DNA of 40,807 bases from JAMXLO01 sp041487355 (GTDB lineage: Bacteria; Pseudomonadota; Alphaproteobacteria; Acetobacterales; Acetobacteraceae), in assembly GCA_041487355.1 (NCBI GenBank), contig JBGPND010000020.1, positions 1 to 40,807 on the forward strand, written 5' to 3'. Below, one piece after another: positions 25,304 to 32,978 of this stretch. The translations under genes and the position numbers were made by a program. The notes below the pieces were generated by a model. The model saw only the letters and a list, made by a program, of their open reading frames with translations, was not told the DNA's origin and made no database searches. The number at the start of each line of letters is the position of its first letter. Positions within the stretch are counted from its first letter, which is position 1.

Positions 25304-26161
25304 TTACCGCCCCGCGATCAGCCGCGTGCGGATGCGCTTGGAGACGAAATCGATCGCCGCCACGGTGATCAGTATCAGCACGATGATGTAGGCAACCTGG
25401 TCCCACGCATTGATCTGGATGCGCTCGGACAGTCGCAATCCGATGCCGCCGGCACCGACCAGGCCAAGAATGGTCGCCTCCCGCGAGTTGGATTCGAGCT
25501 GATAGAGTACCTGGCTCAGCATCACCGGCAGCACCTGCGGCAGCACACCAAGGCGCAGCGTCATCAGCCGAGCGGCACCGGTCGAGCGGATGCCTTCGAC
25601 CTGGTCCTTGTCGGCATTCTCGATCGCCTCGGCGTAGAGCTTTGCCAGCACTCCGCTGTCGGAGACGAAGATTGCCATGATGCCGGCGATCGGTCCGAGC
25701 CCCATCGCGCGGACGAAGACCAGTGCCCAGATGAGCTGGTCGAGCCCGCGCAACACGTCGAAGACCCGGCGCGTGAAAAAGCGGAACACGCCACTCGGGA
25801 TGACGTTGCGGGCGCCGAGGAAACCAAGCGGCAGCGCGACGACGGAAGCCAGCAACGAGCCCAGAAAGGCCATCGTCACGGTCTCCAGCATCGATCGCAG
25901 AATCTCGATGTGGTCCCATCTGGCGAATTGCGACCAGTCCACCATGAGACGGACGATCACCCAGAGCCGATCGAGGCCCGAGAACACCTTGGCGAAGTCG
26001 AACAGCCAGAGCAGATAGCCGAGCCAGAGAAGCACGGTGCCTGCCAGCACGATGCGCCACGCGCGCTCGCGCCAGGGTGCGCCAAAGGCACGCGGGAGGC
26101 GAGAACGCGCGCTGCCGATGTCAGCGTCGGAAATGTCGGCAAGGCGGATCGCCGTGGTCAC
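25304..26161 (-). CDS. phnE: Phosphonate-type ABC transporter permease PhnE (second copy)
   Basis: 285 residues from a GTG at 26161, with GAGG just before it. It has about six membrane helices and the PhnE landmarks MLETVTMAFLGSLLASVVAL, LRGLDQLIWALVFVRAMGLG (the domain's characteristic middle) and the coupling loop ATILGLVGAGGIGLRL. Together with its paralogue it would form the channel for phosphonate or phosphite-type anions. Its start is seven bases after the stop of the other phnE, so the two are translated from one message. No C-P lyase genes follow; the operon ends here at a convergent palindrome. Confidence 0.9.
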   Translation of the reverse strand: MTTAIRLADISDADIGSARSRLPRAFGAPWRERAWRIVLAGTVLLWLGYLLWLFDFAKVFSGLDRLWVIVRLMVDWSQFARWDHIEILRSMLETVTMAFLGSLLASVVALPLGFLGARNVIPSGVFRFFTRRVFDVLRGLDQLIWALVFVRAMGLGPIAGIMAIFVSDSGVLAKLYAEAIENADKDQVEGIRSTGAARLMTLRLGVLPQVLPVMLSQVLYQLESNSREATILGLVGAGGIGLRLSERIQINAWDQVAYIIVLILITVAAIDFVSKRIRTRLIAGR

Positions 26162-26168
26162 GACCGCC

Positions 26169-27095
26169 TCAGTGTGCCAGCAGGTTGCCGATGAACCGCG
26201 CGCGGATCCGTTCCGAGGCGAGGTCGATCAGCATGACGATGACCAGGATCAGGATGGCAATCGCGCTCACCTCCTCATAGATGTTGAAGCCGATCACCCG
26301 CTTGAATTCAGCACCGATGCCGCCGGCGCCGACGAAGCCGATGATGGTGGAGGAGCGCACGTTGATCTCGAAGCGTAGCAGAGCATAACTGAGGAATCCC
26401 GGCAGCACCTGCGGCACCATGCCGTAGCGCACCGCCTCCAGCCAGTTGCCGCCGGCGGCGCGCATGCCCTCAACGGGGCGCATGTCGGCGTTCTCGTTCA
26501 CCTCGAAAAACAGTTTCCCCAGTGCCCCGGTGGAATGGATGCCGATGGCCAGAATGCCCGCCAACGGGCCGATGCCGAACGGCCAGACCAGGATGAAAGC
26601 CAGCACCACCTGCGGGATTGATCGCATCACCTCAAGCAGGCGACGAGTGAGCCAAAGGACGGAGTTGTGGCGGACCAGGTTGCGCGCCGCGGGAAACGAA
26701 AGAATGAATGCACCGAGAAATCCCATGACGGTGGCCAGCGCTGCCATCTGCACCGTCTGCCAGAGCAGTGATGCGTAGGTGTCGATCCGGTAGAACCAGT
26801 ATGCAAGCGATTGCGGCTCCTTCACGCCTCCGAACAGGTGAGACAACGCCAGCACCGGCACGGGGTCGGCTCCGCGCTGCGGTACGACACTGAACAGCTT
26901 GCCGAAGTACTCGCCGATGCGCGGCAGGCCTGCTGCGATGCGGGAGGGGTAGAACTCCGTGGAGACGACCGCAACCAGAATGAAGAGGCAGACGATAGCG
27001 ACTACCAGCAGGGTCTCGATACGGCGGCTCCGCCGCAGTTCGGCGAAGCGCGATTCGAAGACGCGATAGGTGGGATGGTCGGTGGATTCTGTCAT
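26169..27095 (-). CDS. phnE: Phosphonate-type ABC transporter permease PhnE (first copy)
   Basis: 308 residues. Landmarks are YASLLWQTVQMAALATVMGF, VLAFILVWPFGIGPLAGILA and SSTIIGFVGAGGIGAEFKRV, matching PhnE permeases, with five to six membrane helices. The only reasonable start is the ATG at 27095-27093 (MTESTDHPTYRVFESRF). It lies inside the arm of the palindrome 27091-27192, whose CTCGCAATGAC sequence supplies the start codon. The longer in-frame reading upstream is translated repeat (AKRSNPQ) and is rejected. PhnE pairs with the second copy downstream and with PhnC and PhnD upstream. The element may have replaced the native start region. Confidence 0.88.
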   Translation of the reverse strand: MTESTDHPTYRVFESRFAELRRSRRIETLLVVAIVCLFILVAVVSTEFYPSRIAAGLPRIGEYFGKLFSVVPQRGADPVPVLALSHLFGGVKEPQSLAYWFYRIDTYASLLWQTVQMAALATVMGFLGAFILSFPAARNLVRHNSVLWLTRRLLEVMRSIPQVVLAFILVWPFGIGPLAGILAIGIHSTGALGKLFFEVNENADMRPVEGMRAAGGNWLEAVRYGMVPQVLPGFLSYALLRFEINVRSSTIIGFVGAGGIGAEFKRVIGFNIYEEVSAIAILILVIVMLIDLASERIRARFIGNLLAH

Positions 27096-27192
27096 TGCGA
27101 GGAGCGCAGCGGTGGCCGGGCTTGACCCGGCCAAGCAATCCCCAGAATGGTGCGCACTGGCCTGGGGATTGCTTCGTTTCGCTCGCAATGAC
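27091..27192. repeat. Compound palindrome overlapping the phnE start codon
   Basis: Outer arms GTCATTGCGAG (27091-27101) and CTCGCAATGAC (27182-27192). Nested inside are GGCCGGG-CTTGA-CCCGGCC (27114-27132) and AAGCAATCCCCAG/CTGGGGATTGCTT (27133-27145 and 27162-27174). The nested block is the core of the 22121-22149 family, so this is a composite of two palindrome types. It occupies the whole phnD-phnE gap. Confidence 0.9.
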
Positions 27193-27206
27193 CGGGGCAA
27201 TGCACT

Positions 27207-28136
27207 CTACGAACGGTTGGCGCGCTGTTCGGCGAGCCGCAGTTCGATGATGTCGTGATACAGGTCCATCGTGGCTGGCGAGTAGCCGACGCCGGATCCC
27301 ATTTCGACATCGTCGTAAATGGCCCGGTGCGACTTCGGCAGGTCGAGCATGAAATCCGCGAACGTCTTCTTCAGCTCGACGGGAAGCGAGATACGGACCG
27401 CCCATGGACCGTTGGGAATCTTGCCGGACTGCCAGATGATGTTGATGTCGGACATCTTGAGCATATTCTTGTCGACCATCGAGCGGAGATTGCCGCGGGT
27501 ATAGCCCTCGGACTTCTCGCCCTGGCCCGATGTCCAGGTGACCGCCCCGTCATACTGGTGGTTCAGCACGGCCACCACGCCCTGCTCATGGCCGCCGGAG
27601 AAGCCGGTCTTGGAGAAATAGACGCCGTCATCGAGCTTGATGCCCTTCGCCTTCAGCGTGGCGCTGGGGATCAGGTAGCCAGACGTGGAATTGGGATCGG
27701 CCCAGGCGAGCGAGTGCCCCTTCATGTCCTCGAGCGACCTGATGCCGGAATCGGCGCGCACAACCATCACCGAGTAGTAGTACGTCGATCCGTCCTTCTC
27801 CTGCGGCACAACGACCGGTTCGACGCACTTGCAGTCGAGCCAGGTGCCGGCGAAGCCGGATGCGCCGAACTCCGCAGCCTCGAGCTGCCCGGCCGCGATC
27901 CCCTGCATCACACCCGCATAGTCCGCCGCCGGGAACAGCTTCACCGGAATCCCCAGGTGCTGCGACAGGAGCTGCTGGAATTTGTCGTAGCGCGCCAGGC
28001 GATCCTGCGTGTTCTCGCCGCCCAGTATGCCGATGCGGAATTCCTTGAGCTTGTCCTTGTCGGAATCGGCCTGGGCGGCGGCCAAACCCAAGCCCAGTGC
28101 GGCGGCGATTGCCACCATGCTCAGTCTGCGCAGCAT
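27207..28136 (-). CDS. phnD: Phosphonate-type ABC transporter substrate-binding protein PhnD
   Basis: 309 residues from ATG 28136, with GGGGAGA nine bases upstream. A signal peptide MLRRLSMVAIAAALGLGLAA (cleavage near AQAD) is followed by FRIGILGGENTQDRLARYDK, typical of PhnD periplasmic proteins, VKLFPAADYAGVMQGIAAGQ and the binding-site stretch WADPNSTSGYLIPSATLK. The protein binds phosphonates, phosphite or related anions; the ligand cannot be predicted precisely. It follows phnC by 51 bp. Two cysteines (LDCKCVEPV) give a motif that is common in the alphaproteobacterial branch. Confidence 0.9.
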   Translation of the reverse strand: MLRRLSMVAIAAALGLGLAAAQADSDKDKLKEFRIGILGGENTQDRLARYDKFQQLLSQHLGIPVKLFPAADYAGVMQGIAAGQLEAAEFGASGFAGTWLDCKCVEPVVVPQEKDGSTYYYSVMVVRADSGIRSLEDMKGHSLAWADPNSTSGYLIPSATLKAKGIKLDDGVYFSKTGFSGGHEQGVVAVLNHQYDGAVTWTSGQGEKSEGYTRGNLRSMVDKNMLKMSDINIIWQSGKIPNGPWAVRISLPVELKKTFADFMLDLPKSHRAIYDDVEMGSGVGYSPATMDLYHDIIELRLAEQRANRS

Positions 28137-28187
28137 GCTCTTGTTCTCCCCTGATGAAGGCAAGTGGTAAGGCGGCGGCCCGCCGGA

Positions 28188-29000
28188 TCAGGCGCGGGCG
28201 TAGGCCGGCAGCCCAGCCACGGCGATGCTCGTCGAGGTGATCCTCTCGTCCACAACGTCGCCGTGTTCTGCGCTGCCATAGATCTCGCGCACGGCTTCCT
28301 CGGTCAGCATCTCGGGCGCACCGTCGAACACGATGCGTCCTTGCGCCATGCCGACGATCCGGTCGCAATAAGCGCGCGCGGTGTCCAGCGTGTGCAGATT
28401 GCACAGCACGGTGATGCCGTCGCGCCGGTTGATGTCGCGCAGCGCGTCCATCACCAGCCTGGCATTCATCGGATCGAGCGAGGCGATCGGTTCGTCGGCG
28501 AGCAGGATCCGTGGCTCCTGCATCAACGCCCGCGCGATCGCCACGCGCTGCTGCTGCCCGCCGGACAGCGTGTCGGCGCGGTTGAGCGCCAGATCGGCAA
28601 TGCCCAGCCGATCCAGCGCCCGGATCGCCAGGGCGCGTTCGCGCGCGGTGAACAGCTTGAGCAATGCACGGACGGTCGGGATCCGGTTCAGCCGCCCGGC
28701 CAGCACGTTGGTCAGCACGTCGAGTCGCGGGACCAGGTTGAACTGCTGGAAGATCATCGCGGCACTCGCGCGCCAGGCATGCACGGCGTGGCCGCTGAGC
28801 CCGGTTATGTCGCGGCCATCGAACAGCAGCCGACCGGCCGTCGGGTCGATCAGCCGGTTCACCATGCGCAGCAGCGTGGATTTTCCCGCGCCGGAGCGGC
28901 CGATGATGCCCACCATTTGTCCGGAGGGAACAGTCAGTGTTGCGTCCGCGACGGCGACGCGTTCGCCGAACCTGCGCGTGATGTTGTCGAGCTGCAGCAT
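28188..29000 (-). CDS. phnC: Phosphonate-type ABC transporter ATP-binding protein PhnC
   Basis: 270 residues: Walker A GRSGAGKS (34-41), AMIFQQFNLVPRLDVLTNVL with the Q-loop, signature LSGGQQQR (145-152), Walker B ILLADEPIASLDP, and the H-loop histidine in VLCNLHTLDTA. It is the ATPase of the importer and the first gene of phnC-phnD-phnE-phnE. Its SD-like GGGGAAG lies four bases before the ATG and is partly made by the arm of the palindrome 29006-29024. No phn catabolic genes adjoin, so the operon may serve phosphite or phosphonate uptake only. Confidence 0.92.
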   Translation of the reverse strand: MLQLDNITRRFGERVAVADATLTVPSGQMVGIIGRSGAGKSTLLRMVNRLIDPTAGRLLFDGRDITGLSGHAVHAWRASAAMIFQQFNLVPRLDVLTNVLAGRLNRIPTVRALLKLFTARERALAIRALDRLGIADLALNRADTLSGGQQQRVAIARALMQEPRILLADEPIASLDPMNARLVMDALRDINRRDGITVLCNLHTLDTARAYCDRIVGMAQGRIVFDGAPEMLTEEAVREIYGSAEHGDVVDERITSTSIAVAGLPAYARA

Positions 29001-29005
29001 GGCTT

Positions 29006-29024
29006 CCCCGGATCCAGTCCGGGG
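29006..29024. repeat. Short palindrome CCCCGGA-5-TCCGGGG in the phnC leader
   Basis: Arms at 29006-29012 and 29018-29024 with loop TCCAG, followed by CAGGC as in the copy at 6296-6314. On the phnC strand the arm next to the gene ends in CCGGGG, directly continued by AAGCC and the ATG, so it forms part of the ribosome-binding site. Confidence 0.8.
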
Positions 29025-29127
29025 CAGGCCCCCGATTGGCTGAAGAAGGCCATAGCACCGGTCGATGACAGAGGAATGTCGCTCCCGTGAACAACCCGTG
29101 TCGGCGACCGGCGCGGTCCGCCGCGTC

Positions 29128-30795
29128 TTACGGACGACTGTTGCCGCCCGCGCGGGAGCAACGCTTCTGCGCAGGCCCGTGGTTCTCCAGGTTCAGCGCC
29201 GTGTTGATCAGCGCCAGATGCGAGAAGGCCTGCGGGAAGTTGCCGAGCTGGCGGCGGTTGCGCGGATCGTACTCCTCGGCCAGCAGACCGACATCGTTGC
29301 ACAAGCCGAGAAGACGCTCGAACAGGGCGCGGGCCTCGTCGCGTCGCCCCTGCAGAGCGAGATTGTCCGCCAACCAAAAGCTGCACGCCAGGAAGACGCC
29401 CTCGCCGGGCGGCAGTCCGTCGATACCGTCATGCGTTCGATAGCGCATCACCAGCCCATCGACCGTCAGCTCCCGCTGGATCGCCTCGACGGTGCTCCTG
29501 ATGCGCGGATCGTCGGCGGGGAGGAATCCGACGATGGGCAGCAGCAGCAGGCTCGCATCGAGCGCAGTGCCGCCGTAGTACTGCACGAAACTGTGCGTCT
29601 CCGCGCTGAACCCCTCGCGGCAGACCGAGTCATGAATCCGCTGGCGCAGCGCACGCCATTCGTCGAGTTTCGCCGGCAGATGGAACTCCTCCGCGCCGCG
29701 GGTCGCCCGATCCATCGCCACCCAGGCCATCGCCTTCGAGAAGGTGAAGTGTCGCGCCCCGCCACGCACTTCCCAGATGCTCTCATCCGGCTGCTCCCAG
29801 ACCTCGGCCAGATGCGCGATCATCTCGCGCTGGATGTCCCAACTCGCCCCCGGACGGACCAGGCCATTGTGCATCTCCTGATACAGCGCATCCATCAGCT
29901 CGCCATACACATCGAGCTGCAATTGCGCGCTCGCGGCGTTGCCGATCCGCACCGGGCGTGCGCCGCAATAGCCCGCGAGCCATGGCACTTCCCATTCCGT
30001 CAGCCAGCGCTCGCCGCCCAGGCCGTACAGCGTCTGCACCTGCGAGGGCGTGCCTGCCACGCTGCGGCGCAGCCAGGCGCCCCAGGCTCGCGCCTCATCG
30101 GTATAGCCGGCGTGCACCAGGGCCAGCAGCGTGAACGTGGCGTCGCGCAACCAGCAATAGCGGTAGTCCCAATTGCGCTGGCCGCCGGGTCGCTCAAGCA
30201 GCGAGGTGGTCGGCGCGGCGACGATGCCGCCAGTCGGTTGATAGGTCAGCGCCTTCCGCGCGAGCAGGGAACGTTGCACCTGCTCGCGCCATTCGCCGTG
30301 GTAGATGCACCGGGCCGACCATACAGCCCACTCGGCCTCGGCTGCGTCCAGCGCCGTGTCGGCGTTCGGCAGCGCAGGATCAGGCAGGTGCGACTGACCG
30401 TGCGACAGCACGAAGGGAACGCGCTGGCCTGCCGCGACGGTGAACTCGCCGACCGTGGTGAGGTGCTGGCCATGCAGCGGAACGCCGCTGGCCAACACCA
30501 CGAGGTCGGGGCCGGCGATGGCGCGAAGCCCAGTGCGGTGCTGCAGCCGCGTCACCCACGGCACGGCCGAGCCGTAATCGAACCGCAAGGCGAGATCGAG
30601 CCGCATCGCGACCTGGCCGCTGCGTCCCTCGACGATGCGCACCAGCGAGGAGTTGCCGGAGGTGGCAGTCATGAAGTCGATCAGCGCGTAATCCTCGATC
30701 CTCGCCGCGTACTGGGCGTCGTTCGACGCTGACGACTGGTCTCGCGGGTTGCGTCTGGCCTGCTCGGGCGGCGCCGCGCCTGGCGGGCCCGCCAT
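29128..30795 (-). CDS. Glycoside hydrolase family 15 enzyme with most of the N-terminal domain missing
   Basis: 555 residues from ATG 30795. The (alpha/alpha)6 barrel of GH15 (glucoamylase/trehalase-like) is complete: NWDYRYCWLRDATFTLLALV, the general-acid region ESIWEVRGG (~339-346) and general-base region LLAEEYDP (504-511). The N-terminus reads IEDYALIDFMTATSGNSSLV. In homologues about 80-90 residues of a beta-sandwich separate IEDYALIGD from the LIDFMP that precedes LVRIVEG; here they are joined directly at about 30677-30683. I infer an in-frame deletion, perhaps across a short CTGATCG match. Substrate and activity are unproven. The ATG overlaps the upstream stop by one base (TGATG). An in-frame ATG at 30672 could be the real start. 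A palindrome-like end (RAGGNSRP) closes the protein. Confidence 0.85.
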   Translation of the reverse strand: MAGPPGAAPPEQARRNPRDQSSASNDAQYAARIEDYALIDFMTATSGNSSLVRIVEGRSGQVAMRLDLALRFDYGSAVPWVTRLQHRTGLRAIAGPDLVVLASGVPLHGQHLTTVGEFTVAAGQRVPFVLSHGQSHLPDPALPNADTALDAAEAEWAVWSARCIYHGEWREQVQRSLLARKALTYQPTGGIVAAPTTSLLERPGGQRNWDYRYCWLRDATFTLLALVHAGYTDEARAWGAWLRRSVAGTPSQVQTLYGLGGERWLTEWEVPWLAGYCGARPVRIGNAASAQLQLDVYGELMDALYQEMHNGLVRPGASWDIQREMIAHLAEVWEQPDESIWEVRGGARHFTFSKAMAWVAMDRATRGAEEFHLPAKLDEWRALRQRIHDSVCREGFSAETHSFVQYYGGTALDASLLLLPIVGFLPADDPRIRSTVEAIQRELTVDGLVMRYRTHDGIDGLPPGEGVFLACSFWLADNLALQGRRDEARALFERLLGLCNDVGLLAEEYDPRNRRQLGNFPQAFSHLALINTALNLENHGPAQKRCSRAGGNSRP

Positions 30796-31163
30796 CAACT
30801 CGCGCGACCCCAGACCCGGCCCTGGGCCGTCGTGCAGTAGCAGGCGGAGCCGGACGCAACCGGGCGTTCCATCGGACAGACTGTGGCGCCCGCGTAGCAG
30901 GACTGACCCGAGGGTGCGGCAGGCCTGGGCGCATAGGACGCAGGCGGCGGATAATAGGGCGCCGGCGGCGGATAGTAGGGCGGCGGCGGGTAATACACCG
31001 GCGGCGGATAGTAGACCGGAGGACCGACGTAGAACGGGAAGCCGAAGCCGATCCAGACGCGGGCCTGCGCCGGGCCAGGAAGCGCCAGGGCGCCGGCAAG
31101 CAGTGCGCCAAACGCTGCCAAGGCAAGCGGGCGGCGGAGAGTGGTTGGAAACACGCTGATCAT
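30795..31163 (-). CDS. Small exported Pro/Tyr-repeat protein (YYPPP repeats)
   Basis: 122 residues. A signal peptide (LALAAFGALLAGALALPGPA, cleavage near QA-RV) precedes RVWIGFGFPFYVGPPVYYPP and six or so YYPPP-like repeats with small variants (residues ~48-80). A C-terminal module with four cysteines follows (QSCYAGATVCPMERPVASGS and ACYCTT). Such proteins are common small envelope or surface proteins in Acetobacteraceae/Rhizobiales, with no defined function. Its stop overlaps the GH15 ATG by one base, so the two are translationally coupled. The coding strand is minus; the gene is divergent from the helicase. Confidence 0.8.
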   Translation of the reverse strand: MISVFPTTLRRPLALAAFGALLAGALALPGPAQARVWIGFGFPFYVGPPVYYPPPVYYPPPPYYPPPAPYYPPPASYAPRPAAPSGQSCYAGATVCPMERPVASGSACYCTTAQGRVWGRAS

Positions 31164-31273
31164 CCCACAGACCCTCGCTTCACATTGTTTTCTGGAATAT
31201 GACCCGGTCCGGCCCCAGTTATATGGGGCGGTGCTCCACTCATGCAGCGGTGCACGTCCGCCGACAGCGGAAC

Positions 31274-31302
31274 TTGACTTTTAGCGGTTTCCTCCCGATA
31301 CC
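31274..31302 (+). promoter_or_regulatory. Possible sigma-70-like promoter of the helicase gene
   Basis: TTGACT at 31274-31279, a 17-base spacer and GATACC at 31297-31302. The -35 is good and the -10 is weak. It lies 45 bases before the GTG start. GGCCGTCAGGCGGCC at 31320-31334, a small hairpin, follows in the leader. Confidence 0.3.
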
Positions 31303-31346
31303 CCGCTCGTTACGCGCCGGCGGCCGTCAGGCGGCCTTACGCGCGG

Positions 31347-32978
31347 GTGTTGCGGCGCAGCGTCGCAACCAGCCAGTCGACTGGACCAGATTTGAACGAT
31401 ACCACGACCGCCCCGGCGGAACCGAGCGACCCCGCGCCGATCGAGGCCGTGCCTGCAGGCGAGCCAACAAGCTTGGAGCCGTCGCGCACCACGTTCGCCG
31501 AACTAGGCCTGTCCGAGGCAGTGCTGCGCGCCATCGCCGAGAAGGGCTACCGGCACCCGACGCCGATCCAGGAGCAGGCGATCCCCACCGTGCTGATGGG
31601 GCGCGACGTGCTGGGCGCGGCGCAGACCGGCACCGGCAAGACCGCCGGCTTCACCTTGCCGTTGCTCGACATCCTGACCGGCTCGCGCGCCCGGGCGCGC
31701 ATGCCGCGCAGCCTGATCCTGGAGCCGACGCGCGAGCTTGCGCTGCAGGTGGCCGAGAACTTCGTGCAGTACGGCAAGTATCTGAAGCTCACGCACGCGC
31801 TGATCATCGGCGGCGAGAGCATGACCGACCAGAAGGACGTGTTGATGCGCGGCGTCGACGTGCTGATCGCCACGCCCGGCCGGCTGATCGACATGTTCGA
31901 GCGCGGCTCCATCCTGCTGTCGGACGTGAAGATCCTGGTAATCGATGAAGCCGACCGCATGCTGGACATGGGCTTCATCCCCGACGTCGAGCGGATCGTC
32001 TCGCTGCTGCCGCGCAACCGCCAGACCTTGTTCTTCAGCGCGACCCTGTTTCCGGAAATCCGCCGCCTGGCGGATGCGTTCCTGCAGAACCCGAAGGAGA
32101 TCGTGGTCTCGCGCCCAGCCTCGGTGGCCACCACCATCATCGAGGGGCTGGCGCTGGTGGCGGAGCATGACAAGCGCGAGGCGCTGCGCCGGCTGATCCG
32201 CACCCAGAAGGTGCAGAACGCGCTGATCTTCTGCAACCGCAAGAGCGAGGTGGATATCCTGTGCAAGTCGCTGACGCGGCACAAGTTCGACGTCGGCGCA
32301 CTGCACGGCGACATGGCGCAGACCGTGCGCTTCGCGACGCTGGAGAAGTTCAAGGCGAACGAACTGCGGCTGCTGGTGTGCAGCGACGTCGCCGCGCGCG
32401 GGCTGGACATCGGCGGACTGTCGCATGTGTTCAACTTCGACGTGCCGCATCATGCCGAGGATTATGTGCATCGCATCGGCCGGACCGGCCGCGCCGGTCT
32501 GGAAGGCCACGCGTTCACCATCGCCGTGCCGGAGGACCGCGCCGCGGTGGAGGCGATCGAGAAGCTGATCGGACATCCGATTCCGCCGTTCAACGTCGAG
32601 GGCCTCGATCCGATCGACTGGGCGGAGGACCTTGGACGCCGGCGGCGTGGCCGCGCACAGACGGCGCGGCCGAAGGCAGCCGCGCGCGAAAAGCCGGCGC
32701 CACGCGAGAAAGCCGTTCGCGAGAAGCCCGCACCGCAGCCGCGCGCGGCGAGACCGAAGCCCGAGCCGCCGCGCGAGCCGCCCGCGCGTGAGGCTCCGCA
32801 CCGCGAACCGCCGCCGCCCCGTGAGGCTCCGCGCCGCGAGCCGAGGCGGCGGGACGACGATCTGGGCCCGGCGGTCAAGGGTTTCGGCGACGAGGTGCCG
32901 GCCTTCATGCTGCTGCGCGCGCGATCCGCTCCGGTCGCAGCCAGCCCGGCGATCGAGGAAGGGGAGAGCGAGGCATGA
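31347..32978 (+). CDS. DEAD-box RNA helicase (RhlE-like)
   Basis: 543 residues if the GTG at 31347 is the start; a TTG at 31392 is another possibility, since no ATG occurs until well inside the fold. Motifs: Q-motif region AELGLSEAVLRAIAEKGYRH, Walker A AQTGTGKT (92-99), PTREL, VLIATPGRL, DEAD (200-203), SAT (231-233), ARGLDIGG and HRIGRTGR. RhlE-type helicases remodel structured RNA in cold adaptation, ribosome assembly or RNA decay. The C-terminal ~110 residues are a basic, Pro/Arg/Glu-rich low-complexity tail, likely for RNA or degradosome binding. The stop overlaps the next ATG (ATGA at 32975-32978). No associated RNase is nearby. Confidence 0.9.
   Translation: MLRRSVATSQSTGPDLNDTTTAPAEPSDPAPIEAVPAGEPTSLEPSRTTFAELGLSEAVLRAIAEKGYRHPTPIQEQAIPTVLMGRDVLGAAQTGTGKTAGFTLPLLDILTGSRARARMPRSLILEPTRELALQVAENFVQYGKYLKLTHALIIGGESMTDQKDVLMRGVDVLIATPGRLIDMFERGSILLSDVKILVIDEADRMLDMGFIPDVERIVSLLPRNRQTLFFSATLFPEIRRLADAFLQNPKEIVVSRPASVATTIIEGLALVAEHDKREALRRLIRTQKVQNALIFCNRKSEVDILCKSLTRHKFDVGALHGDMAQTVRFATLEKFKANELRLLVCSDVAARGLDIGGLSHVFNFDVPHHAEDYVHRIGRTGRAGLEGHAFTIAVPEDRAAVEAIEKLIGHPIPPFNVEGLDPIDWAEDLGRRRRGRAQTARPKAAAREKPAPREKAVREKPAPQPRAARPKPEPPREPPAREAPHREPPPPREAPRREPRRRDDDLGPAVKGFGDEVPAFMLLRARSAPVAASPAIEEGESEA

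Noticed and set aside
31199..31948. Plus-strand frame of 249 codons at the start of the helicase region
   Set aside because: It overlaps the helicase in another frame and shows no family. The helicase frame carries all DEAD-box motifs.
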